A stretch of 64,000 nucleotides of DNA from CBDCME01 sp965218865 (GTDB lineage: Bacteria; Pseudomonadota; Alphaproteobacteria; JAAXGF01), in contig CBDCME010000067.1 of NCBI GenBank assembly GCA_965218865.1, positions 1 through 64,000 of the forward strand, in the 5' to 3' direction. The notes beneath the pieces are model-generated. The model made no database searches, had not been told where the DNA came from, and saw only the letters and a list, made by a program, of their open reading frames with translations. How positions within the stretch are numbered: the first letter of the stretch is position 1; every line of letters begins with the position of its first letter. Both the position numbers and the translations under genes were made by a program. Positions 36,516 through 45,466 of this stretch are shown in pieces.

Positions 36516-37682
36516 TACCAACCGCCCTTAACATTGACTTGTGCGAGCCCACGCTCTGAGGCCGATGGACATGATCTTCCAAGGTCGGTTGGTCAGGTTG
36601 TTCCAGGCTTGGCAAGAGGCCTCGACGATGGCTTCATAGGAGTCGAAGACACGATTGGAGAGCCAGTTCTGGCGGAGGTATTGCCAGACATTTTCGGCGG
36701 GATTGAGCTCCGGGGACTTGGGTGGCAAAGGCACGAGGGAGATGTTCTCCGGGATGCCGAGTTTGGCAGTGGTGTGCCATGCGGCTTGGTCGAGCAGCAC
36801 GACGGCATGGGCGTTTGGGGCAACGGCCCGGCTGATTTCCTCGAGATGCAGGTCCATGGCTTCAGTATTGGCGCGCGGCATGACCAGCGCCGCGCCCTCA
36901 CCGCGCTCGGGGCAGATGGCGCCGAAGAGATACGCCGAAGAGGTCCGTAGGTCCTTGACCTGGCGCGGGCGCGATCCCTTTGGGGCCCACTGGCGCACCA
37001 GGCTGTTCTTCTGGCCGACGCGCATTTCATCTTGAAACCAAACCTCGATGGGCGTGTCCGGTGGCTGTGCCGCTACGATTTTCGCCAAGTGTTCGGGAAA
37101 ACTTTTTTTAAATTCCTCCTGTGCCCGCGCATCCTGGCCGACGTGGCGCGGGCGCGCGGAAATATGCGAGAACCCGAGCGCGGCCAGCAGCTTGCCGACG
37201 CTCCGCTCGTGATAGTCCACGCCGAAGCGCGTTCGGATCAGTTGCTTGAGATCGATGCAACGCCAGCGCACGACCCCATCCCGTTCGGGATCGGGACCGG
37301 CCTCGATAGCCCGCGAAAGCGCCGCCATTTGCGACGGCGTCAACCGACGCAACGCCCCGTTCGGCTTGCGGTCGATCAGACCGGCCGGACCTCCCGCGTT
37401 GAACCGGTGAACCCAGCCCCGCAACGTCTGCCGATCCATGCCGCCAATACCCGCCGCGCACGCTCGATCCATCCCATCGTAGATGGCCGCCATCGACAAA
37501 AGCCGTCGCGCCTGGTTCCCATCATCGCTCCGTGCCGCAAGAACACGGACTCTTTCAGCATCAAAGTCGTTTCGCAAAGGAATCGTTGGCATTGAACACA
37601 CTCCCTTGTTGCCAACAACCTTGAATCACACAAAACCTAGCGTGTAAACCTTTGCGCGAGTCAAACTCTGGGGCGGTTGGTA
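36516..37682. mobile_element. IS630-family insertion sequence, copy 2 (A7 version)
   Basis: 1167 bp, opposite orientation to copy 1, same TACCAACCGCCC / GGGCGGTTGGTA ends. Flanks CTAA and TAAG. One base shorter than the other two copies because its A-tract has seven instead of eight A. Confidence 0.93.
36528..37592 (-). CDS. IS630-family transposase, intact
   Basis: 354 aa from ATG 37592. Complete: N-terminal HTH_29/HTH_32-like region, then a DDE_3 core with DEMRVGQ, LLDQAAWH and the third acidic residue in NPAENVWQYL. This is the only one of the three copies in which HTH and DDE parts are in one frame, so it could act in trans on the others. Confidence 0.93.
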   Translation of the reverse strand: MPTIPLRNDFDAERVRVLAARSDDGNQARRLLSMAAIYDGMDRACAAGIGGMDRQTLRGWVHRFNAGGPAGLIDRKPNGALRRLTPSQMAALSRAIEAGPDPERDGVVRWRCIDLKQLIRTRFGVDYHERSVGKLLAALGFSHISARPRHVGQDARAQEEFKKSFPEHLAKIVAAQPPDTPIEVWFQDEMRVGQKNSLVRQWAPKGSRPRQVKDLRTSSAYLFGAICPERGEGAALVMPRANTEAMDLHLEEISRAVAPNAHAVVLLDQAAWHTTAKLGIPENISLVPLPPKSPELNPAENVWQYLRQNWLSNRVFDSYEAIVEASCQAWNNLTNRPWKIMSIGLRAWARTSQC

Positions 37683-38056
37683 TAAGGCAGATTCTTGTAC
37701 GGATCTGAAATCGGTAAACTGTCCCCTTGTTTGAGTTTTATTGGGAGAGTTTTTTGAGTTGGAATTTTAGCTCGGCGTAATCGACGGAAGCGTTGGTGAC
37801 GCGCCGGTAGATCGAGAGGACTTGATCGTCGAGGGCGTCGCCGCCGTAATCCATTTCGAGGCTGTTATAGATGTCCTTGTTGTGATTGAACTCGCTTTCC
37901 AAGGTGATCATGAAAAGTTCGAGCACCGGCAGGATTTCCTCGGGAACCGTTTTGGCGTCGTACATTTTTTGGGAATTGTGTAGTAAAATCCGCAAATAAC
38001 GCTTGACCATTGATTCAAAAGAACATATTATTCTCCGCATATAACGGAGACAGAAA

Positions 38057-38986
38057 ATGCCCAAGCCCAAAGGGACTGTGGAAACAATCAGCATAGTTCA
38101 ACTTCTGCGGAAGTTCCCGGACCAGGAAATCTGCACAGCGTGGTTGGAAGAGGTGCGCTGGGCTGGTGAGCCGACTTGTGCTCATTGCGGGGCGAGGGAC
38201 AAGATCGGCGCTCCTAAGAGCAAGCCGCACACCTACTGGTGTGGACATTGCCGGAAGCACTTCACCGTAACGACCAACACCATCATGCACTCGACCAAGA
38301 CGCCGTTGCAAAATTGGGTCGTGGCGATTTACAGCGTCATGACGGCCCGGAAGGGCGTAAGCGCCATGCAGCTCTCAAAGGAGCTCGGTGTTCAGTATCG
38401 GACTGCCTGGTACATGTTGCACCGCATCCGGGAGGCTTGCGCGGGCGGCAAATTCCGTCTGGACAACGTTGTCGAAATGGATGAGGCTTATATCGGTGGG
38501 CGAGAGACCAGCAAGCACGCGAGCAAAAAACAGTGTGCGGGGCGAGGACCGGCGGGCAAGGTTCCGGTTATGGGTGCGAGAGAACGAGGCGGAAAGACAG
38601 TCGCCAAGCCAGTAGCTAACGCCGACGGAAAGACTGCAACCGAGTTTGCCAAGGATACCGTCGGCGCTGGAGCCACGATCCATACCGACGATTCAAGGAT
38701 TTATCAGAGCCTCCCGTATCGTCGCGAGTCGGTCTGCCACAGCGCGAACGAGTATGTGCGCGACGATGTGCATACTAACAGTATCGAAAGCGTGTGGGCC
38801 GTCTTGAAACGCAGTATCCACGGCACCTGGCACCACGTCTCCGAAAAGCACCTGCACCGCTACATCAACGAAGCGGCCATGCGGCTCAACGATGGCGACG
38901 TGAAGATCGATACCATCGACCGCATGGACGCGCTGATCCAGGCAATCGGCGGCAAGCGCATCCGCTACCGCGACTTGATTGCGTGA
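38057..38986 (+). CDS. IS1595-family (ISXO2-like) transposase
   Basis: 309 aa, intact. N-terminal zinc ribbon (PTCAHCGARDK ... YWCGHCRKHFT), helical region (GVSAMQLSKELGVQYRTAW), then DDE core (VEMDEAYIGGRE, IHTDDSRIYQSL, HTNSIESVWAVLKRS). Stop TGA 38984-38986 overlaps the GTG start of the methyltransferase gene. Confidence 0.95.
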   Translation: MPKPKGTVETISIVQLLRKFPDQEICTAWLEEVRWAGEPTCAHCGARDKIGAPKSKPHTYWCGHCRKHFTVTTNTIMHSTKTPLQNWVVAIYSVMTARKGVSAMQLSKELGVQYRTAWYMLHRIREACAGGKFRLDNVVEMDEAYIGGRETSKHASKKQCAGRGPAGKVPVMGARERGGKTVAKPVANADGKTATEFAKDTVGAGATIHTDDSRIYQSLPYRRESVCHSANEYVRDDVHTNSIESVWAVLKRSIHGTWHHVSEKHLHRYINEAAMRLNDGDVKIDTIDRMDALIQAIGGKRIRYRDLIA

Positions 38987-40602
38987 CCTGCAACCGGCTT
39001 TACAGGGCCGATTGCAAGACGGTCATAGATGACCTGATCAAACAGGGTGTGCTAGTTGATCTGGTCTACCTTGACCCCCCCTTCAATTCCAACCGTACCT
39101 ATTCGATGTTGTTTCAGCAGGATGGCGTGACCGCCCAACAGAAGGCGTATCACGACATGTGGGACTTCACGGACAGCACGCGCCAGCTCGTGCTGGATTT
39201 CCGATCCGAGCTTGAAAAATGGGAACTCGCGAAGGCGTTCAAGGATTTCATCCTTTTGTGGGTAAACATGCTGGAGCAAAGTTCGTCGGACGAGAAGAAG
39301 CTTCTCAACTATCTGATGTACATGACTCAGCGGCTTATGCGGCTCAAGCGAGTGCTCAAGCCAACAGGCTCGATCTACATGCACTGTGATCCCACGGTGA
39401 GCCATTATGTGAAGGTATTGATGGACGGGATTTTCGGATTTGGGAACTTCCGCAACGAAGTCGTATGGAAGCGCATGACTTCCCACAACGACGCGAAGCG
39501 GTGGGGTAAAATCCACGACACGATCCTGTTCTACACCATGTCGGACAAGTTCACTTGGACCGGTGAGGCGCGGGTTCCCTACGATCAGCATTATATCGCC
39601 ACGAAATACCGCTGGGAAGATGAGCGCGGCCGGTACATGGATTCTCCCCTGCAAGCCCGAAGCTTGTCAGGTGGCGGCTACGACTACGAATGGCGCGGCA
39701 TCCGGGACATATGGAAGTTCCCGAAGCATCGGCTGGACGAACTTGATGCGAACAACGAGATTCACTGGCCCAAGAAGGTCGGAGGAATCCCCCGGCGCAA
39801 GACGTATCTCGATCAGCCTAAAGGCGTGTCCGTCCAAGACGTAATCACCGACATCGTGCGGAAGCGCGAGGCCACCGATTACCCAACAAAGAAGCCGAAC
39901 CAACTTCTTGAGCGGATCATCCAGTCGTCGACCAGAGAGGATGACATTGTGCTCGACCCGTTCTGTGGATGTGGAACGGCAATTGAAATTGCGCACCAGC
40001 TAAAACGGCGGTGGATCGGGATCGACATAAGCGGTCCGGCAATTGATGAAATCGAGAATCGGCTCGGAAAACACGGCCAGTATCAGAAAATTCATTACGA
40101 TCTCGTAGAGGGTAGTCCGCAGACAATGGCGGAATACAACCGCCTCAACGCCTATGAGAAGCAGGATTGGTTGATCCGCCGCGTCAATGGTCTCCCCAAC
40201 CCTCGGAAGTCTGGGGACGGGGGTGTCGATGGCGACATGGATATTCACCTTGGATTGGATAAGGGTGGGCGCGACCAGTGGGGCCGCGTGATCTTTTCTG
40301 TCAAAACAGGCAAGCAACGCAAGCCTGAGCACGTCAGAGAACTGATCGGAACCATGAAAAACGAAGGGGCCGACATAGGGATTTTGATCCTGGATGTGGA
40401 GCCTACGGAGAAAATGGAGGAAGCGGCAAAGAAGCCTAAACCTCTTCGGTATCAACAGCGACTGGACATGCCACCCAAGGAGTACGACAGAGTTCAGATT
40501 TTAACCGCTTATGAAATCATCGAGGGGGCTAACATTGATTGTCCGCCGACCATGCAGACTGTCAAACAGTTTCGGAAATCTCAATTGGAGATGCAGGTAT
40601 GA
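38983..40602 (+). CDS. DNA methyltransferase fused to a PD-(D/E)XK-type nuclease domain
   Basis: 539 aa from GTG 38983; a longer frame from 38794 only overlaps the transposase and is not used. Methyltransferase motif IV LVYLDPPF (Asp 31) comes before motif I LDPFCGCGTA (Asp 325), so a beta-class N6-adenine or N4-cytosine enzyme. The C-terminal ~130 residues carry GDGGVDGDMDI (Asp 416) and RVIFSVKTGK (Lys 441), the spacing of an Mrr-like restriction nuclease fold. Modification and cleavage in one polypeptide recalls single-chain restriction-modification enzymes. It is translationally coupled to the transposase and lies wholly inside the element. Confidence 0.85.
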   Translation: MTCNRLYRADCKTVIDDLIKQGVLVDLVYLDPPFNSNRTYSMLFQQDGVTAQQKAYHDMWDFTDSTRQLVLDFRSELEKWELAKAFKDFILLWVNMLEQSSSDEKKLLNYLMYMTQRLMRLKRVLKPTGSIYMHCDPTVSHYVKVLMDGIFGFGNFRNEVVWKRMTSHNDAKRWGKIHDTILFYTMSDKFTWTGEARVPYDQHYIATKYRWEDERGRYMDSPLQARSLSGGGYDYEWRGIRDIWKFPKHRLDELDANNEIHWPKKVGGIPRRKTYLDQPKGVSVQDVITDIVRKREATDYPTKKPNQLLERIIQSSTREDDIVLDPFCGCGTAIEIAHQLKRRWIGIDISGPAIDEIENRLGKHGQYQKIHYDLVEGSPQTMAEYNRLNAYEKQDWLIRRVNGLPNPRKSGDGGVDGDMDIHLGLDKGGRDQWGRVIFSVKTGKQRKPEHVRELIGTMKNEGADIGILILDVEPTEKMEEAAKKPKPLRYQQRLDMPPKEYDRVQILTAYEIIEGANIDCPPTMQTVKQFRKSQLEMQV

Positions 40603-40790
40603 AAACCACTTCGGCCAGACCAGACCCCGTCGCCTTCGCCAAGACTGCCCTTGACCCCGCCACGCTACCGGACGTGGAGGACGCCATGCGTCAGATCATG
40701 GCGCATCCCGCCAAACCTAAATCAAAGAGTGAAAATCGTGAGCCTACGGTGGACGAACTCAATCAAAGGTGGAAGCTGCGGCGCGTTTGA
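40599..40790 (+). CDS. Small basic 63-aa protein, passenger of the IS1595 element
   Basis: ATG 40599 overlaps the methyltransferase stop (ATGA); ends TGA 40788-40790, 33 bp before the element's right end. Sequence is hydrophilic and Pro/Lys-rich with a C-terminal helix VDELNQRWKLRRV. No family recognised. The coupling implies it is made with the methyltransferase-nuclease, perhaps as an accessory or regulator. Confidence 0.6.
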   Translation: MKTTSARPDPVAFAKTALDPATLPDVEDAMRQIMAHPAKPKSKSENREPTVDELNQRWKLRRV

Positions 40791-41111
40791 GAGCGCGGCT
40801 GCGGATTTTGCTACACAATTCCCTTTTTTTTGCTTTCTCGACATGGGATTCCATCTTGTCCGTTACCGTCTCCATCGCGGTCACGATGCTTCCCAATTCC
40901 GCCACGCGTTCTTCCGTGCAATCCGCGCGGGCCTCGGGGCCGCACGCGACGAGCGCCCAGAAAATTGCTTTCACGGCGAAACCTGCGCGAAAATATTTGC
41001 GTCCAGCAGCCATCGGGCGTCCACGTGTGCGTCGAAACCACCACCCTAGCAGCAAGGTCACCGTCGCGGGCAAAGGGTGTGCCCGCTTGCCTCCGGCGAA
41101 CACGGGGATCG

Positions 41112-42380
41112 CTAAAAATAGGTGCAAACGGCGTCCTCGACCCGGTAATCGTCGTCGACGACGTAGATCAGCCGCCATTTGTCGAAGGTGGTGCAGGGGT
41201 GGAAAATCGCGAAGCCGACGAAGTCTCCGATCGCGAGCGGGGATTCCGGGGGAAGCGAAACATAGGCATGCTGATCGTTGAGGCGGGATACCGGGTAGGC
41301 CTCGGCGAGAACCTGGACGCTGCCGCCGTCGCGGCAGTATTTGATCACCTTCGGCAAGTCGACGTCGTGGGAAACGTCGCGCTTGCCGACGTTGGCGATG
41401 GCCAGGCCGACCTCGGGCATCGACTGAACCACCCCCCAAACCTCGAGCGCCGGTTCGAATCGCCCGGGAATACCACGGGCGTCCTCGGATCGGGCCAGCA
41501 TTTCCCGGAAATGGCCCTGGTAGAGTCCGGCGTCGTGGGTGAGGTAACAACCGCTCCGAAGAACGATCTTTACCGAGCCAGCGCCGGCGCCAAAGGTATC
41601 GGCCACCATGTCGAAATACGACGAGCCGCCCGCCGTCAGCAGCACCGGGTCCGTCGCGAACCAGTCTTCCTCGAGGCCGGCGCGCAACAAGTGGACCAGG
41701 TAATCCAAAAAAGAACGGATTCGGCCGTCCCTTTGTTCCCGGGTCGCGCCGGTGACGATCCCCTCGTAACCTTCGATCCCGCTCAGGTCGAGGTGTTTCG
41801 CGGCGCCGACGGCTTCAGCCACGGCCCGCGCCGCGGCGCGGTCGCGGCAGCCCGTCCGCCCGCCCCGGAAGCCGCCCTCGAGCAACACCCGAAGGGACCG
41901 ATCGAGGCCCCGCTCGCGGGCCACCGTTTCCAACCTCTCGACGCCCGCGACCGAATCCACCAGGCAATAGAAGTCGAACCTCGGATCGGCGGAGAGTTCA
42001 TCGACGACATAGGCGATGGCGGCCCGATCGATGAGCTGGTTGGCCATGAATACGCGCTCGATCCCGTGGGAGCGGCAAACCTGGAGCTGGTTGACGTTCG
42101 CCACCGTGATGCCCCAGGCCCCGTCCTCGATTTGGCGCCGATGCAACTGGGGACTCATCGTCGTCTTGCCGTGGGGACACAAGGCGACACCGGTGAGATC
42201 GAGAAACGCCCGCATCCAAAGGCTGTTTCCGGCGAGCGCCGAGGCCCGAAGCACGGCGATGGGAAGCGGCAAATCACCCGCCAACGCCTTCCAGCCCATA
42301 TACCCGACCGCCGCAATCGGCATCTCGGGCGCCGACTTGGGAAAACCCTTGAAGAGAGGCCCAACCAACTCATCGGACAT
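41112..42380 (-). CDS. D-amino-acid deaminase / D-threonine aldolase-like PLP enzyme
   Basis: 422 aa from ATG 42380 (an in-frame ATG at 42401 is an alternative). N-terminal alanine-racemase-like barrel with the PLP lysine in LCPHGKTTMSPQL, and WGITVANVNQLQV, GIERVFMANQL. The C-terminal D-serine-dehydratase-like domain ends with VGFAIFHPCTTFDKW, the His-x-Cys metal motif of this fold. Enzymes of the group deaminate D-serine/D-threonine or cleave D-threonine. Frame intact; stands alone. Confidence 0.85.
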   Translation of the reverse strand: MSDELVGPLFKGFPKSAPEMPIAAVGYMGWKALAGDLPLPIAVLRASALAGNSLWMRAFLDLTGVALCPHGKTTMSPQLHRRQIEDGAWGITVANVNQLQVCRSHGIERVFMANQLIDRAAIAYVVDELSADPRFDFYCLVDSVAGVERLETVARERGLDRSLRVLLEGGFRGGRTGCRDRAAARAVAEAVGAAKHLDLSGIEGYEGIVTGATREQRDGRIRSFLDYLVHLLRAGLEEDWFATDPVLLTAGGSSYFDMVADTFGAGAGSVKIVLRSGCYLTHDAGLYQGHFREMLARSEDARGIPGRFEPALEVWGVVQSMPEVGLAIANVGKRDVSHDVDLPKVIKYCRDGGSVQVLAEAYPVSRLNDQHAYVSLPPESPLAIGDFVGFAIFHPCTTFDKWRLIYVVDDDYRVEDAVCTYF

Positions 42381-42467
42381 GGGTGAAAACCCGCCAGTCA
42401 AGCGACATTCGATTTGCCTCTAGAACCGGAATCCGTCGGCGTGATTTCCGAAACCGGGTATTCCCGC

Positions 42468-42527
42468 TGTTCGAAAATGCGCGTCCGCGCATTATTTGCG
42501 TCTGTTCCGGCCCATGAATCTTCGAAC
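42468..42527. repeat. Dispersed TGTTCGAAAA repeat, short form
   Basis: Starts TGTTCGAAAA, contains ATGCGCGTCCGCGCAT, then TTTGCGTCTGTTCCGG and ends near CTTCGAACA. It matches the right end of the longer repeat at 43624-43770 in inverted orientation but lacks the long GC-rich hairpin. Confidence 0.7.
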
Positions 42528-42533
42528 AAACTG

Positions 42534-43517
42534 TCAGGAACCTGGCAGGGCCCCTGGCTTGGCGACCACACAGTCGAGGGTTCCCTCGTTCGACGGCGTC
42601 GAGGTGTAGGTCACGACGCAGAAGTTGTTGTTTTCCTGGCTCTCCGGAATCTCGTCCGTGGCGTCGATGGTCAACGCAAACTTCATCTGTTTTGCCGGGC
42701 CCTTGACCGATTCGGGCAAATAGCTGCACGGCGATTCGGAGCGTACTTCCTCGAACGGACCGAGCGTGGCGTCCAATTTGCAGGCATGGGTTTTGTCCAT
42801 CGTGATTCGAATAATGATGGGTTTCTCGGTGCCGGCGGCGTTCAAGTTCTTGATGTGAGGAAAGATCGCCAGGTATTTCCCCCCCAATAGAGCGGAATGG
42901 CGGGTGAATCCCACCTTGGGGATGACGAGGTCGGGAACCGTGGCGGCCGCCGCCGATTCCGCCCTCCCCTCGACCGTATCGCGCCGGCGCGCCTCGCGCT
43001 GGCGCAGGGATAGGATGCTCGATTCGTTGGTCACGGCGAACGATCCCAGGACCGCTAATTCCATCGGCTCCAGGGCCCGGGACATGTCCTCCAGGCTGTG
43101 CCGCGCGGCGGTGATATCCTGGTCGGATTTCGCGTCTTCCAGCTCGGCGGTCAAATCACTCAGATGATCGATGAATTCGGTCAGGCGAGCGATTTCCGCT
43201 TGGGTATCCGCGCTGGGCTCGCCGCCGCGCCCCGCACGCCGCATCCTCTTGCTGAGACGGTTGAGCAGTTTTCGCATTTTGCGAATTGAATTATGCAGTT
43301 TCACGGATTTGAAGTCGCTGAACATCTCGGCCTGGTCCATGCGGTCCGTGGCGTCTTCGATTGTCCACCTCATCGAGGTCAGCTCGGAAGCAATCCCGAT
43401 TTCGTCAACCGCCCCGAGCGGTCCCGGAATCGCCAAAACGAGAGCCGCCAACAACAGGCCGAGGCAAGCCCCGGGGCTATGATCGACGACGAACCCAGGT
43501 GAAAGTTTCCGCATCAT
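42534..43517 (-). CDS. Exported coiled-coil protein with C-terminal beta domain
   Basis: 327 aa from ATG 43517 (GGCGGGGAA upstream). Signal peptide (ACLGLLLAALVLAIPGPLGA). Residues ~35-170 are helical with heptad character (KLHNSIRKMRKLLNRLSKRM, EFIDHLSDLTAELEDAK). The C-terminal ~120 residues look like a beta sandwich (PDLVIPKVGFTRH, KFALTIDATDEIPESQENNN) similar to CARDB-type adhesion domains, with two cysteine pairs. Probably periplasmic or surface-exposed. Function unknown. Confidence 0.7.
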   Translation of the reverse strand: MMRKLSPGFVVDHSPGACLGLLLAALVLAIPGPLGAVDEIGIASELTSMRWTIEDATDRMDQAEMFSDFKSVKLHNSIRKMRKLLNRLSKRMRRAGRGGEPSADTQAEIARLTEFIDHLSDLTAELEDAKSDQDITAARHSLEDMSRALEPMELAVLGSFAVTNESSILSLRQREARRRDTVEGRAESAAAATVPDLVIPKVGFTRHSALLGGKYLAIFPHIKNLNAAGTEKPIIIRITMDKTHACKLDATLGPFEEVRSESPCSYLPESVKGPAKQMKFALTIDATDEIPESQENNNFCVVTYTSTPSNEGTLDCVVAKPGALPGS

Positions 43518-43623
43518 TTCCCCGCCTAACGTTAGTGGTCTCTCGGCAACGTCGGCGCCGGCCGACGTCGAACCGGTGGTGGTGGTGTGACGCCATTGTA
43601 GCACTTAGACCGGCCCGTGACAG

Positions 43624-43770
43624 TCTGTTCGAAAACTGTTCGAAAACTCGCGGCGCCGGCCCCCGCCCCCTCCCGGCCACCCACGAGAGTATGCTGATAT
43701 GGGTGGCCGGGAGGGGGCGGGGGCCGGAACAGACGCAAAAAATGCGCGGACGCGCATTTTCGAACAGACA
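43624..43770. repeat. Dispersed palindromic repeat (MITE/REP-like), full-length
   Basis: About 147 bp bounded by TGTTCGAAAA (43625-43634) and TTTTCGAACA (43757-43766). Inside is a perfect 28-bp hairpin, arms 43656-43683 and 43700-43727, loop 16 nt, and a second palindrome ATGCGCGGACGCGCAT. A partial duplicate TGTTCGAAAA lies at the left edge. Related copies: 42468-42527, 60218-60296 plus 61881-61913, and 63983 onward. Confidence 0.85.
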
Positions 43771-43798
43771 CTGAGGCAAGCTCGGGAGCGATTATTCA

Positions 43799-44212
43799 TC
43801 AGCCCTGCACCCACGGAAGGCCGGCGCTTTTCCAGCTTTCGGCCGTGGCCCGGTGCTTATCGCCATCGAGATTGCCCTCGAATCCGTCGCAAACGTTGTA
43901 GCAGCGGCTGAAGCCTTGTTGGGTCATCGCGATCGCCGCCGCCCGCGAACGCACGCCCGACCGACAAAGGAACAACATCGGCGTATCAACCGAATGGCTC
44001 TTGAGTTGGTCTACAAACTCGGGATTGGGCCGCATGTCGGGATACCGCTGCCATTCGATAAACAGGGACCGCTTCCCGATTCGGCCGAGGTCCGGAATCC
44101 CGACGAAGATCCATTCCGCCTTGGTGCGGACGTCGACGAGAACGGCATCCGGGTCACTCGAGAGGATTTTCCAAGCTTCAGCCGACGTGACGTCGCCGAG
44201 GTAACCTTCCAT
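43799..44212 (-). CDS. Rhodanese-like sulfurtransferase
   Basis: 137 aa. Single rhodanese domain: AVLVDVRTKAEWIFVGIPDL near the start and active-site loop LFLCRSGVRSRAAA with the catalytic Cys, then FSRCYNVCDGFEG. Cytoplasmic, no signal peptide. Single-domain rhodaneses transfer sulfane sulfur; the precise partner cannot be inferred from the neighbourhood. Frame intact. Confidence 0.9.
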   Translation of the reverse strand: MEGYLGDVTSAEAWKILSSDPDAVLVDVRTKAEWIFVGIPDLGRIGKRSLFIEWQRYPDMRPNPEFVDQLKSHSVDTPMLFLCRSGVRSRAAAIAMTQQGFSRCYNVCDGFEGNLDGDKHRATAESWKSAGLPWVQG

Positions 44213-44339
44213 GTCGCTGCTCCGGCGAATCTTCCCTTGCTAGGTTACCCCGGCCACCGCTGCCCCACAAGCTCTCCCCACCCCAATGTCGATAGCACGA
44301 GGTATGTCCGGGTTTCGTAGCACATGATCTGTCCGGTTC

Positions 44340-45466
44340 TTGGAATTACTGGAGGGTCGGATACTATCGGAGGTGCGTGTGGCTCGGCTTGTCGAGGCGA
44401 TTGGTCGTTATCGTAGTGGACGGTTGAGTTGTGTGGAGGCAGCGGACGTTTTGGGGATGAGCGAGCGGCATTTTCGGCGTCTTCGCGACCGTGCGGAAGG
44501 TGTGGAAGGGTTGATTGACCGGCGTCGGGAGCGAGCCTCGGCGTGGGCTGTGGCGGTGATCGAATGGCTTTTGGAACAAAGCCGCTATCGGGATTTCACG
44601 GCGAAGCATTTTCATGAACACGGGATCACGACTTTGAGCTTGGCACTACCTGGACCAAGAACCGGCTCCAGGAAGCGGGATTGGTGAAGAAGGCCAAGCG
44701 GCGTGGCAAGCACCGCAAGAAACGGCCGCGCCGTCCCCAGCCCGGCATGATGCTGTTCCAGGACGGCTCGCCGCATCGATGGATTCCGGCGCTCGAGCAA
44801 GACCTCGACCTGATCGCGACCATGGACGATGTGACCTCCGAGGTCACCTCGGCCTTTCTGGTCGACGAGGAAGGCACCCTGAAGGCGTTCGGACTGAAGG
44901 TGGGCAAGGTGGGCGCGGGGCGATTCGAGATGCGGGTCTTGGAGCTGCTCGAGGGCGAGGCCCGGCTTGGTGCCATGGTGCGGCCGATGCTGAAGGCGCG
45001 TGCCGCTTTGATCACCCAATTCGGCAAGCTTCACCGCTTGGTCCTCAAGGAGGTTCGCGGCGACGCGGTCTGCCGCCGGTTCATGACCACCCACAGCGTC
45101 GGCCCGATCACGGCCTTGACTACCGGGGTTGATGATCCGGAGCGATTCCGAAAATCGAAGAACGTCGGCGCCCACTTCGGGATCACGCCGAGAAAGTATA
45201 GCTCCGGCGAAACCGACTACTCGGGCCACATCAGCAAGTGCGGCGACGCCATCGTGCGCAGTGCTCTCTACGAGGCCGCCACGGTGCTGCTGACACGGGA
45301 CAAGCGGCCCTCGGCGCTCAAGGCCTGGGGCGAGCGGATCGCCCAGCGGTCCAGCCCCAAGCGGGCCCGGGTGGCGGTGGCGCGCAAGCTCGCCGTGATC
45401 CTCCACCGCATGGGGCTCGACGGCAGCGACTTCCGCCGCGAGGCCGCGGCCAAGGCCGCCGGCTAG
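44340..45466 (+). pseudogene. Chimeric transposase relic: ISNCY N-terminus joined to IS110 C-terminus
   Basis: 44340-44645 encodes an ISNCY-type HTH start (LSCVEAADVLGMSERHFRR, FTAKHFHEHG). After a frameshift near 44640-44680 it continues in the frame 44681-45466 (KNRLQEAGLVKKAKRRGKH, SPHRWIPALEQDLDLIATMD, the first DDE Asp). At about 44870, within FLVDEEGT/LKAFG, the sequence switches to the C-terminal half of an IS110-family transposase (RFMTTHSVGPITALTTGV, FRKSKNVGAHFGITPRKYSS, GDAIVRSALYEAATVLL). The junction is in frame. Product of recombination or deletion between two IS. Confidence 0.8.

Larger units (their letters stand above)
37971..40823. mobile_element. IS1595-family element carrying a methyltransferase-nuclease and a small ORF
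   Basis: 2853 bp between inverted ends GGGAATTGTGTAGtAAAATC (left) and, reverse complemented, the same with C for t (right). Contains three + strand genes: transposase, DNA methyltransferase-nuclease fusion and a 63-aa ORF, linked by GTGA and ATGA overlaps. Flanks are A/T homopolymers, so the 8-bp duplication expected for the family cannot be read exactly (eight A on one side, six on the other). Confidence 0.88.
37738..41013 (-). pseudogene. Small exported protein gene, split by the IS1595-family element
   Basis: The 5' part reads down from ATG 41013: MAAGRKYFRAGF, a signal-like KAIFWALVACGPEARA, then DCTEERVAELGSIVTAMET and VEKAKK at the element edge (40824). The 3' part resumes at 37970: MYDAKTVPEEILPVLELF ... 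DDQVLSIYRRVTNASVDYAE and ends at 37738. Joined, they give a coherent exported helical protein of about 140 aa, with the insertion point in a poly-A (Lys) tract. Function unknown. Confidence 0.72.

Noticed and set aside
38794..38982. N-terminal extension of the methyltransferase frame
   Set aside because: It overlaps the transposase's conserved C terminus in another frame; GTG 38983 with a GTGA overlap is the better start.
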